A DNA stretch of 64,000 nucleotides from Saprospiraceae bacterium (lineage in GTDB: Bacteria; Bacteroidota; Bacteroidia; Chitinophagales; Saprospiraceae): assembly GCA_016714445.1 (NCBI GenBank), contig JADJNF010000001.1, forward strand, positions 124,001-188,000, written 5' to 3'. The notes under the pieces are model-generated. The model was not told the DNA's origin and ran no database searches. It saw only the letters and a program-made list of their open reading frames with translations. Position 1 is the stretch's first letter. Each line of letters opens with the position of its first letter. The position numbers were made by a program, and so were the translations under genes. Shown here in pieces: positions 44,912 to 53,850 of this stretch.

Positions 44912-46519
44912 CTAAGGTAAATAAATGATCTTCTTTACCAATGTTTGTCCCGAAATTTTTATTTTTACGATCAGTATGCCGCCATCTAGGGTGTGCGGAT
45001 ATATAGCATCACCCACCCTGCTGAATGGCACTTTTGATCCAGTCATCGTCCATATCTCTATATCATCCGATCCTAACTCCGCGTTACTTTCTATATAAAA
45101 GTGGTTGTTTGTCGGATTGGGATAAATGGTTAGATCTTTTTCCTGCAAGTCATCCACACCTACTGTACGACAGGCTTCCAGTATTTCTTCTGCTGAATTG
45201 CAACCTGATTTATTAAATCTGATCTCATGTTTTCCTTTGTTTTCGTTTAAATAATTGCATATTGCCTCATAATTACAAAATGATAGCGAATCATTACTGA
45301 TAATTTGCAACTCTTCAAGCTTTTTAACATTTAAATTGTTTAGCCATGAAATGTCGTTTAAATACTTGTTAGTCCAAATGTATAATTTTTTAACATGATT
45401 CAAATTACTGAATACATTTAATTCAGTGACCAGACTTAAACCATAAAACTGTACATTATACTCTACGTAATTTAACTGACCAAAGCCATTTATATTCTTC
45501 AAAGATCTTAAATTACCCACAGAAAATTGACTGCCGATAAATCTTAAATTTTTGAAACCATTGACAGAGATAAGGCTATCTGAACTGAAAATTCGTAACG
45601 AACCTTGAACTGAATCTAATGCGTTGAAACCATCAATATAACGTATTTTATTGTTATCTCCCAAATCCAATGATTTTGAGATTAAAGTAAGTTTGGGAAA
45701 TCCTGGTAAGGTTTCAAGTGAATTCGCATTGTAAATATGTAAAGCATAAACGCTTCGTAAATTATTAAAGGAATTGCATTGCCTCAAAGATGTTAAAGAT
45801 ACTAAAGTCAAATAGTTATTTACTTGTATTAGATTTTCAAATGGAGGAAAAATCTGCAATTTTGATAGTGCTGCAAATTGCAATTCGTTTTTTACAATTT
45901 TAAGTTTTGTACCTGTAAAAACAGATTCAAGCTCACTGCAAAATCTAATTCTATAATCACCTGTAATTTCTTCTACATTATGAAAAGCATCGATGGTTTT
46001 CAAACCAACATTCTCTTCAATGATAATATAATCTAGTATTGTTGGCGTATTAAATCCATAAACCAATGATATTTTAGGACAGTGAGCCAGATAAAATGAG
46101 GTAAAATCAGTTTGATAAATGGCAACGATCTCTTTAAGAACGACATTTTTGTCAATATAAATAGGACCTGAAAAAGTCAATGTCTCCATTCCATTTAAGT
46201 TCAATAATTTTGTATTTCCGATACACTTAAACCCAAAAATAGTATCTAATTGACCTAATCCTTTGAAATCTTCAATCTTTGTATTTTCGACAGTTAATGT
46301 ACCATATATTTTTTTGATGTTATATAAAGAATCCAAATGGTGTATGTCCCCTGTAATCGTAAGGTTTCCCAAAACATAATTACAACCAGGGTATTGTATT
46401 GTAAAGCTATCTAACTGACTCTGGCGAGATATTGTGTCATTTAGTAAAACAAATGATTGACCTGTAACCTTCAAATCATACAAAAACACTAATATGATGA
46501 TAATCGAAAAAGTTCTCAT
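44912..46519 (-). CDS. Receptor-L-domain T9SS protein (paralogue 3, intact)
   Basis: The start at Met14 (46519; MRTFSIIIILVFLYDLKVTGQ) gives a signal peptide, so 535 residues. Preferred over 46558, which would overlap the upstream gene. Leucine-rich L-domain-like units follow (FKGLGQLDTIFGFKCI, TKLLNLNGMETLTFSG, HNVEEITGDYRIRFCSE), then the CNYEAICNYLNENKGKHEIRFN block with CNSAEEILEAC. It ends with the T9SS type A sorting domain (DLTIYPNPTNNHFYIESN, then GILIVKIKISGQTLVKKIIYLP). Expected at the cell surface. The gene begins 13 bases after the PKD lipoprotein stop, so it is second in the operon whose first gene carries the repeat tract. Confidence 0.8.
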   Translation of the reverse strand: MRTFSIIIILVFLYDLKVTGQSFVLLNDTISRQSQLDSFTIQYPGCNYVLGNLTITGDIHHLDSLYNIKKIYGTLTVENTKIEDFKGLGQLDTIFGFKCIGNTKLLNLNGMETLTFSGPIYIDKNVVLKEIVAIYQTDFTSFYLAHCPKISLVYGFNTPTILDYIIIEENVGLKTIDAFHNVEEITGDYRIRFCSELESVFTGTKLKIVKNELQFAALSKLQIFPPFENLIQVNNYLTLVSLTSLRQCNSFNNLRSVYALHIYNANSLETLPGFPKLTLISKSLDLGDNNKIRYIDGFNALDSVQGSLRIFSSDSLISVNGFKNLRFIGSQFSVGNLRSLKNINGFGQLNYVEYNVQFYGLSLVTELNVFSNLNHVKKLYIWTNKYLNDISWLNNLNVKKLEELQIISNDSLSFCNYEAICNYLNENKGKHEIRFNKSGCNSAEEILEACRTVGVDDLQEKDLTIYPNPTNNHFYIESNAELGSDDIEIWTMTGSKVPFSRVGDAIYPHTLDGGILIVKIKISGQTLVKKIIYLP

Positions 46520-46532
46520 ATTGTCATAAATT

Positions 46533-47842
46533 TTAATCACAAATGGTTGGATCTTCAAACCTTACAGAATCTACATTTTGTCCATTACAGTCATTTCCAT
46601 TTACAGAAATTACTTTAACCTGAGATGTAAAAAAGAAACCTGGTATCGGAGTAGAGCCTCCTTTTGTGCAGTCTTCTATAGCATTACTGTCTTCAAAATC
46701 TTCAAGATATCCAAGCGCCTGAATTGCGTATTTAATCTGTACTGCAATTTCACAAAAACCTTCAGTAATATCTATTGTAGAAGGGATGGGATTTTGGAAA
46801 TACGGATCATTACAAATATTCGTCGCATTATAGATAGTGGAAAAACCAACCACGATTTCCGGTACATTTCCGGGCAATTGAAGTGTCACTGAATTTGCAC
46901 ATTCAATGATTAAAAATTTTTCCCAACATTGATATGTAAGACATTTCACTACATCTTTACATTCCACCTTGGTGGTAACTTTAGAACAGCAACCTCTTGT
47001 ATCAATGATGGTCAATGTAACTATATATTCACCTTTCACATCGTATTCATGCTCTGGATTTTTAACATTTGATGTATTACTGTCTCCGAAATCCCAATGA
47101 ACTTCATCTATATCAATTTGACCCGAAAGTTTAGGCTCAAATTTAAACTTACATCCATTGTATGAATATAAAATACCATCCAGATAGGTAGACCTGCAGG
47201 TAAGCTGGATATTATCTACGATGGCTGTTCCTGCATTTTCTCCACTTAAAGGATATAATATCAATTGCTGATAAGGTATACCAGCTTCAAATTCAACTGA
47301 ATAATGGTCAAAAGAATCATCACAAGGCTCCTGAACCGGATTTAGCATTTCATCAAAAAGTATTTGATGATTTCCAAACGAAGGATAATTATAAGTAGTA
47401 TTTGTGGTAGGTGAAAAAGATGTAGTCAATACGACATTTAGTGTTGCTGAACCCATAGCGTCAAAACATAAATTATAGACAACATCTTGTTCTACCAGGA
47501 TATTGACGGAATGAAGGATACCCTCAGTATATTCGACTGTAGGGTCTGTTTCCATAATTGCAATATCTTTATTGTATGGTGTATATGAATTTTCATAAAA
47601 ACAACACCCTTCCATATACAAATCGGGTGTACCAAAAGCTGCTGACCAGTCTACTACACCATTGTTACTAAAACCAGAAGTACAATGTGCAGGAATACTG
47701 GTAAGATAATAATCAGAAAAGTCTCCGTTTGAAATAAGGTTGCCACATTCACCACAATCAGAAGAACTTCGGGACTCAGTCATAGCTGACATATTATCTT
47801 TTTTAAGCACCGGATCTTTAGCACAGGAACTAAAACCTATCA

Positions 47843-47843
<1 letters not shown>
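46533..47843 (-). CDS. PKD-domain lipoprotein, signal peptide switched by tetranucleotide repeats
   Basis: The longest frame starts at 47843 (MIGFSSCAKDP) and has 436 residues. Residues ~35-215 form a carbohydrate-binding-module-like beta sandwich (NLISNGDFSDYYLTSIP, then PYQQLILYPLSGENAGTAIV), ~225-300 a PKD domain (VHWDFGDSNTSNVKNPEHEY), and the rest ~135 residues have no recognised domain. This frame gives no complete signal peptide, only the lipobox FSSC. Upstream on the same strand an ATG at 47905 reads MKNQNF then SIYL units encoded by the repeat. With eleven repeats (or eight) it would join this frame and form a 28-residue lipoprotein signal. With the ten copies seen it is out of frame. 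Residues after Cys (AKD) are charged, fitting surface export (inference). No T9SS tail. Confidence 0.75.
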
Positions 47844-47905
<62 letters not shown>

Positions 47906-48346
47906 TTTGAAAGTTTTACAAGTTTAAAAAGTTTTATCGAAGCAAATATAAGATATTAATTTTGACTTGCCAAGAAAAAATAGAATATTTATCAAAATAT
48001 TTTGAAATACAAGAATTTTTTAGCAGTTATATCTTTTTATTTTATATCCTACATTTCATCGCTTCAATGCCAAATCAAAACATCTCCTACACCCCTCCCA
48101 ACCCAAATCAGGGCTTATACCCCACTGGGTGGGCCGACCAGAAGGAGAAGAAATGGTCTTTCGTTTTCCGGCCCTTGTAGTATATCCCGGAGAATATTTA
48201 TCAGACCCGGTGTTCGGATAATAGTTTTAGTTTTATCATAAAATTAGCTGAAAGAATTTAAGAAATATGTCCTTCGCCATGATAAAAATGATTATTATCC
48301 ATATTATTGCAGCAAATCAGAGCTTTGTCATATAAAACAACATCTT
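47906..48346. other. Divergent control region between lipoprotein operon and luxR-type gene
   Basis: 441 bp with AT-rich flanks. A short GC-richer island (~48085-48200) contains a proline-rich 36-codon frame (48069-48179; PNQNISYTPPNPNQG) of doubtful reality. No exact TAnnTTTG match was noted, so promoters for both genes remain unplaced. Confidence 0.4.
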
Positions 48347-49159
48347 ATGAACAACAATAACCTCCAGTTGCAAACCATCACCCAACAAAGATTTTATGAA
48401 CTTTGGGAAGAGACCAGGACTCATGTGACCGATGATGAAAATCAAATATATCAATTTTTTAAACCCTATATTGAGACTATTCCTAGACTTGTTTTGGGTG
48501 AGTACTACTGGCAGATATTCCTTAATACACAACCTTTTCCAAAAATCCTTATGGTGGATGGTTCCGTTAAAAAAATGACATCTATGACTGCGGATGAACT
48601 TGTAGCAACCAGCCCTGAAATTTTTTTCTCCCGATACAAAGAAGAAGACTTGCTTTCTATTATGACATACATAGCCATCATTTTTCCAAAAATATTTAGC
48701 TTGCCACCTGAACAGAGAAAGCACTTTAATTTCACGATGTATGCCAGGGTGATGAATGATGAGAGCCAATATAAATGGAATAGTATTCAATATCCAGCAC
48801 TCTATTTTGATGAAAACGACCAACTACTATATGGTATGGTACTTTACACGAATGTCGATCATTTTATGAAACCGGATGCTACATCCATGATGACAGTACT
48901 TGATGCAACATTGACGGACAAACAACTTTTTACGTATTACTCATCAAAAGACCAACAATGGATAGAGAAGCCTTACCCGCCTACAAGCCAGCGTGAGAAA
49001 GAAATCATAGGCCTACTCAGTCAAGGCAAAGCAAGCAAACAAATTGCTGACATTCTGGGTATTACAAAAAATACAGTGGACAATCATAGACAGCGGTTAT
49101 TGAAAAAATTTGGGGTACATTCGTCTGCCGAATTAGTCATCAAGGCGATGAATTTATAA
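48347..49159 (+). CDS. LuxR-family regulator with N-terminal sensor-like domain
   Basis: A 270-residue protein. The C-terminal ~60 residues are a GerE/LuxR helix-turn-helix: TSQREKEIIGLLSQGKASKQ, IADILGITKNTVDNHRQRLL, KKFGVHSSAELVIKAM. The N-terminal ~200 residues resemble a PAS-like sensor common in Bacteroidota regulators (YQFFKPYIETIPRLVLGEYYW, SPEIFFSRYKEEDLLSIMTYI); no receiver aspartate motif. It has no membrane segment. Divergent from the lipoprotein operon, so it may control it or the adhesin-like gene downstream (inference from position). A long perfect hairpin follows at 49398. Confidence 0.82.
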   Translation: MNNNNLQLQTITQQRFYELWEETRTHVTDDENQIYQFFKPYIETIPRLVLGEYYWQIFLNTQPFPKILMVDGSVKKMTSMTADELVATSPEIFFSRYKEEDLLSIMTYIAIIFPKIFSLPPEQRKHFNFTMYARVMNDESQYKWNSIQYPALYFDENDQLLYGMVLYTNVDHFMKPDATSMMTVLDATLTDKQLFTYYSSKDQQWIEKPYPPTSQREKEIIGLLSQGKASKQIADILGITKNTVDNHRQRLLKKFGVHSSAELVIKAMNL

Positions 49160-49179
49160 CAACGATGTTAATGATAAAT

Positions 49180-49357
49180 CAACACCATCGATTGCAAAAA
49201 TATTGATAATGAAGTTTTAAATGCTATAGGTGCTATCTATGTTCGCACACCTATAACAGGAGATAATTACTACACCAAAATAAAAGGAAATAAAAGTTTT
49301 GACTACCTGATCATTATAGAAAAATCTACTCCCATAAAGCCTTTTGCTATCGACTGA
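49180..49357 (+). pseudogene. Possible gene remnant, unidentified
   Basis: The frame from about 49180 to TGA at 49355-49357 reads well (NAIGAIYVRTPITGDNYYTK, then SFDYLIIIEKSTPIKPFAID) but has no start codon nearby and is preceded by a stop. It may be the tail of a lost gene. Not recognised. Confidence 0.3.
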
Positions 49358-49397
49358 GCAAAATAATTAAATAATACCCAAAGGTATTTCTGTAAAA

Positions 49398-49440
49398 CAA
49401 ACGAAGCATTAGTGATAAATCACTAATGCTTCGTTTGGCT
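49398..49440 (+). terminator. 18-bp perfect hairpin, likely terminator
   Basis: CAAACGAAGCATTAGTGA and its perfect complement with a 4-base loop (TAAA), followed by GCTTTT. The strongest stem in the window. It ends 56 bases before the adhesin-like gene start and separates it from the upstream regulator. Confidence 0.75.
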
Positions 49441-49495
49441 TTTGGGCTTAAATTTGCAATTTGTACTCTCAATCAGTAACTTAACATTAGATAAA

Positions 49496-51895
49496 ATGAA
49501 ATGTAAAATTCTCTTTTTAAAATTTAGTTTTTTACTTTTTTCAGCAGCAATTTTTGCGCAAGATAATGTAGGAATAGGTACACTTACCCCTCATCCATCT
49601 GCAAAACTAGATATAACGAGCACCAATAAAGGCTTGTTGATACCACGAATGGACAGTAGTCAACGGGTTACTATTCCTCTACCTGCAGTAGGTTTAATCG
49701 TTTTTCAAACCAACGCGACACCAGGATTTTATTACTACAACGGGGCTTTTTGGACAATATTGAACACATCGCAGTTAGAAAAAATAACTGAAGCCGGAAA
49801 TTCTGGCTTTAGAATATTAGGAAGAAATCCAATCAATTACGGTGATATTGGATTGAGCGCCATTGATTTATCTTTTTCTACCAGCACTTCATCAACCAAA
49901 GGAGCAACCGGAAATTACTCCACGGCGTTAGGTTATCAAACTACTGCTTCGGGCTTCTTTTCATCCGTTTTGGGCAATCTTAATACGGCATCCGGCACAT
50001 CATCAACCGCAATGGGTTCAGGCTCAATAGCTTCGGGTAATTACTCCACCACATTGGGTGTTAATACATCCGCTTCCGGTACTTCTTCTTTAGCTATGGG
50101 CTCGGGGTCAATTGCTTCAGGTAGTACGTCTTCAGCCATGGGAACCAACACCATTGCTTCCGGAGAAAATTCTACAGCAACCGGTTCAGGAACTTCGGCA
50201 CAAGGCAGTAATTCATTAACAAGTGGTAATGGCACAGTAGCTAAGAGCTATGGTGAAACGGTAATTGGAAGTTATAACGACACATTATTGATAACGAATG
50301 CATCTAGCTTTGCAAATGATTCCAACAGAGTTTTTACGGTTGGGAAAGGAACGATGACCAACAGAAATAATGCATTGATCATACAACAAAATGGAAATAT
50401 AGGCATCAATAAAAGAATAGCTGAAGAAAAATTAGATATCAACGGAAGCATTAAAATGGTCGATGGACTTCAGGGGTCAGGTAAAGTACTTACTTCCGAC
50501 GCCAATGGAAAAGCCAGATGGCATCCTTTACCACCGGATACTCCGTCTGAATTAGAAAAAATTACTGAAATTGGCAATACTGGTTATCGTTTACTGGGTG
50601 TTAATCCTGATAATTATGGAAATATTGGGAATCATGCTGTAGATTTATCCATTTCCACAGGTCCATCTACCACTAGAGGAGCAAAAGGGAATTATTCTGT
50701 TACATTAGGACTAAATACATCATCTGAGGGGTTTTATGCAACATCAATGGGATTTGAAACAAAAGCCATGGGTGTTGGAGCTACATCATTTGGAAACATC
50801 ACTACAGCGAATGCATCTGCTTCCACTTCAATGGGCTCAAACACAATTGCTGATGGAATTTCAAGCACTGCAATGGGTTATTACACAGTAGCAAATGGCG
50901 ATTATAGCACATCAATGGGATCAGGAACTAATGCAAAAGAGCGTAATTCAGTAGCTATGGGAAAAAATACTATCGCAATTAGCGATGGAGAGCTTGTGAT
51001 AGGAAGGTATAACGATACTATTACCTGGCATGATCCAATGCTTCCTGCCTCTGATACTGACAGAGCTTTTACAGTTGGTGCCGGTAACAATTTTGGAGTA
51101 AGGAGAAATGTTTTTGTCATAGAATATGGAGGTAGAGTCGGAATAGGTAACAATGTTTCTAAACCATTATCAAAAGCAATATTAGAAATTGACAATCTCA
51201 GCAATAGTTCATATGACGTGGGTTCTTACGGCGTTTATAATTTTTCCGGCACTGGGGGCACGAGTTCTGGACCGAGTACCTATGCCATTTGGGCAAGCAG
51301 GAATGTTGCTGCCCCAGAGTTTCATGCTTTCAGTGACATGCGGATAAAAAATAAAATAGATCTTAGCAATGGCTATAATGACCTGAATACCTTATCAAAA
51401 ATACGAATTACAGATTATACCATGAAAGACAAAGTTCATTATGGAGATAAACCATTTAAGAAAGTAATTGCCCAGGAATTAAAAGAAGTGTATCCGACAG
51501 CTGTGAGTCAAAGCATAAACATCATTCCAGATATTTATAAAAATGCATCTGCCCAACAGGGATGGATTGTATTGGATACCGATCTGCAAAAAGGGGATAA
51601 AGTAAAAATAATCACAGCCAACGGGGCCAAAGAAGTGATGGTTGAAGAAGTTGCCAATGGCAAATTTAAAGTAGCCATTGCTGATGGGCAAGTATTTGTA
51701 TATGGTAAGGAAGTAAATGATTTTCATACCGTAGATTATGAAGCGTTAACCACACTTAATATATCTGCAACCCAGGAGTTATTAAAACGAATAGAAAAAT
51801 TAGAAGCTGAGTTAAATGAATTAAACAAGATGAAGGTTGACATAGAAAATTTAAAATCGAAAATGGACTCATTTGTAAAAGCTTCAAATCAGTGA
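49496..51895 (+). CDS. YadA-head-like repeat protein with C-terminal peptidase S74 (chaperone) domain
   Basis: Start at Met 49496 (MKCKILFLKFSFLLFSAAIFAQ) gives a signal peptide; 799 residues. After a beta-rich N-terminal section come two large blocks of YadA/trimeric-autotransporter head repeats (GNYSTALGYQTTASG, then SSTAMGSGSIASG). Each block starts with EKITEaGN-G-R-LG-NP-NYG and ends with a GETVIGSYNDT-like step, so it is an internal duplication about 259 residues apart. The C-terminus has SDMRIKNKIDLSNGYNDLNT, a peptidase S74 intramolecular chaperone (Ser-Asp/Arg motif), then a coiled coil (ISATQELLKRIEKLEAELNE). S74 domains trimerise and then cleave themselves off. The combination suggests a trimeric surface fibre. 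No T9SS tail is seen. Confidence 0.8.
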   Translation: MKCKILFLKFSFLLFSAAIFAQDNVGIGTLTPHPSAKLDITSTNKGLLIPRMDSSQRVTIPLPAVGLIVFQTNATPGFYYYNGAFWTILNTSQLEKITEAGNSGFRILGRNPINYGDIGLSAIDLSFSTSTSSTKGATGNYSTALGYQTTASGFFSSVLGNLNTASGTSSTAMGSGSIASGNYSTTLGVNTSASGTSSLAMGSGSIASGSTSSAMGTNTIASGENSTATGSGTSAQGSNSLTSGNGTVAKSYGETVIGSYNDTLLITNASSFANDSNRVFTVGKGTMTNRNNALIIQQNGNIGINKRIAEEKLDINGSIKMVDGLQGSGKVLTSDANGKARWHPLPPDTPSELEKITEIGNTGYRLLGVNPDNYGNIGNHAVDLSISTGPSTTRGAKGNYSVTLGLNTSSEGFYATSMGFETKAMGVGATSFGNITTANASASTSMGSNTIADGISSTAMGYYTVANGDYSTSMGSGTNAKERNSVAMGKNTIAISDGELVIGRYNDTITWHDPMLPASDTDRAFTVGAGNNFGVRRNVFVIEYGGRVGIGNNVSKPLSKAILEIDNLSNSSYDVGSYGVYNFSGTGGTSSGPSTYAIWASRNVAAPEFHAFSDMRIKNKIDLSNGYNDLNTLSKIRITDYTMKDKVHYGDKPFKKVIAQELKEVYPTAVSQSINIIPDIYKNASAQQGWIVLDTDLQKGDKVKIITANGAKEVMVEEVANGKFKVAIADGQVFVYGKEVNDFHTVDYEALTTLNISATQELLKRIEKLEAELNELNKMKVDIENLKSKMDSFVKASNQ

Positions 51896-51976
51896 ACTCA
51901 AAAATAAATGGTAACTCTGATCTAGTGAGTAAATCGGTAATTTATAGTTCTCCGAAACGCAAAAATTAAAATCAAA

Positions 51977-53509
51977 ATGCAACAGAAATTCGTGAATCGA
52001 TTTTTTATAATGTTGGTTTTTCTGGCTAATTTTAAGAATATCTCTGCCCAACTTCCAGAGCCAACCCAGGAATTTCGTGGTTTGTGGGTAACTTCCTTCA
52101 AGGCTAACGTGCTGGGCAATACTGCCGCAGAAGATGCTTTAATTGCTTATGCTGTGACCAATGATTTTAACTATCTGATATGTACCAATATGTTTCAGAT
52201 TCTCACTGCATCGTGTGGTTCATTTACGCCTGACATGATCGCATTGCAAGCTTTCATTGCCAAAGCACATGCAGAAGGTATTGAGTACATCAGTGGAAAT
52301 GTCGGAGCGTTGGCCACTGCTGAAAAAATTCAGGATTATAATAATTGCGGATTTGTCACCAGTGTACAAAAATTGGATATGATTACCTATGAATGTGAAT
52401 ATTACAATGCTGCCACCAATGGTTCCTGTCTTGATTATTTTTCTTACATAAGTCAGTTAACATCAATAAAATCGATATGCAGCGCCACAATATCCAGTGT
52501 TCCGGGTCGTCCGCTGGTATGTGAAGCTTACATCGGTGGCGAAGGCAGTACTGGCCTGGTTTTGACCTATTCATCGGAAGCAGAGATGGAAGAAATAGCT
52601 ACAGTGGCAGACCATATCTTGATCACTTATTATCGACTTATGCCATCCAGTTCGGGTGGAAATTTTTTCAATTGGACCATAGATAGATTGGACTGGATAG
52701 CCAAAACGGGTACTCCCAGTAACATCGTGCTATTACTTAAATCGAGAAATACCGATGGTAATAATATGAATGAATATCTTGCAGCTTACCCGGGATCACA
52801 TTATGATGCAGTACGTGATCCATTTTTGTCATGGGTTGAAGGTACGGTTCATAATCCTGCTTTGACCAAAGGTTACAGGGAAAAATATGAAGATGGCACC
52901 TATCCCTGGTTATCAGGCATTCAGGTGAAAGGTTTTACATGGTTTGAGCATTTGGCAAATATGGCACTTGGTCCGCTTCCTATTGAACTTTTAAACTTTC
53001 AAGTAGAAAAAGACCTAAACCATCATGCTAATATTAGCTGGACTACTGCTGCTGAAGTGAATAATAATTACTTTGAAATACAAAAATCATCGGACGGGCA
53101 GCAATGGCAATTTGTATCAAAGGTAAAAGGAAATAGAAATTCAGCAAGTAGTCTAGACTATACCTTCACAGACCAAAAACCATTAAGTGGTATATCTTAT
53201 TACCGCATCAAACAAGTAGATTTTGATGGAATAATGAGTTATACTCCTGTCAAATCTATTTCATTTGATGTACCCCATACCAATAAATCTCTCCGAATAT
53301 TTCCCAATCCTGTGACCCACCAATTAAGTATCCCTGGTGAATACCCGGAAGATGTGCAAATACAAATATTTAATGTTTATGGCCTAGAAATGAATGGTCT
53401 ATTATTCCATAAAGAGCGAGCAAGTTTAAGTGTGGATGTATCTAATCTTCATGCAGGTTTATACCTGTTGCATATCGATGGTGAAAGTTTAAGGTTTATA
53501 AAATATTAA
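51977..53509 (+). CDS. T9SS-sorted protein with GH10-like N-terminus (uncertain)
   Basis: A 510-residue protein. Signal peptide ~1-25 (FKNISAQ). The N-terminal domain (~27-330) begins EPTQEFRGLWVTSFKANVLG, similar to the start of some bacterial glycosidase-like (GHL10) barrels, and contains AKAHAEGIEYISGNVGALAT, but catalytic residues could not be fixed. A ~65-residue Fn3-like region (INYFEIQKSSDGQQWQFVSK, in part) is followed by a T9SS type A sorting domain (LRIFPNPVTHQLSIPG to LHIDGESLRFIKY). The last ~170 residues are nearly identical in DNA to those of the next gene. Probably secreted and surface-attached. Confidence 0.72.
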   Translation: MQQKFVNRFFIMLVFLANFKNISAQLPEPTQEFRGLWVTSFKANVLGNTAAEDALIAYAVTNDFNYLICTNMFQILTASCGSFTPDMIALQAFIAKAHAEGIEYISGNVGALATAEKIQDYNNCGFVTSVQKLDMITYECEYYNAATNGSCLDYFSYISQLTSIKSICSATISSVPGRPLVCEAYIGGEGSTGLVLTYSSEAEMEEIATVADHILITYYRLMPSSSGGNFFNWTIDRLDWIAKTGTPSNIVLLLKSRNTDGNNMNEYLAAYPGSHYDAVRDPFLSWVEGTVHNPALTKGYREKYEDGTYPWLSGIQVKGFTWFEHLANMALGPLPIELLNFQVEKDLNHHANISWTTAAEVNNNYFEIQKSSDGQQWQFVSKVKGNRNSASSLDYTFTDQKPLSGISYYRIKQVDFDGIMSYTPVKSISFDVPHTNKSLRIFPNPVTHQLSIPGEYPEDVQIQIFNVYGLEMNGLLFHKERASLSVDVSNLHAGLYLLHIDGESLRFIKY

Positions 53510-53515
53510 TGGATG

Positions 53516-53664
53516 AGTCCAATCCGAAAAGTCAAAAATAAAGAAATGCCACAAAGTCTCGAAGTCTCTAAGGGTTACAAAGTAATGATTATCAACTGCT
53601 TGAAATTAGTGATTCTTTGTGTTTTTGTGCCTTTGTGGCTAAATTATACTTTTCGGAACTGACT
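53516..53664. repeat. Terminal-inverted-repeat element, copy 2 (MITE-like)
   Basis: Starts 7 bases after the T9SS gene stop: AGTCCAATCCGAAAA (53516-53530) and the inverse of AGTCAGTTCCGAAAA at the other end, 12 of 15 bases matching. Inner sequence holds GCCACAAAG and CTTTGTGGC arms and GATTATCAACTG, which recalls GATTATCA in copy 1 (41610). No open frame inside. Confidence 0.55.
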
Positions 53665-53850
53665 CAAGGATAAAACATAACTTCTCAGCTAAAATAAGAT
53701 ATTTCTCTACATTGGCAGCTCGATTTTTCAGGTTGTTTTTATGATTAACTTTTCTAATAAAAACTACAATAAAAATATATGTCATTACCAAAAAACAATT
53801 TTATAACAAAGCAATTCAAACAAATTCAACATCTTAAAAAAATTAACATT

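Noticed and set aside
47962..48179. Frame ending in a proline-rich 36-codon segment in the divergent control region
   Set aside because: No signal, no promoter; the GC-richer island is odd but the frame has no support.
48317..48823. 168-codon minus-strand frame opposite the LuxR gene
   Set aside because: Antisense shadow of a clear gene; composition not protein-like.
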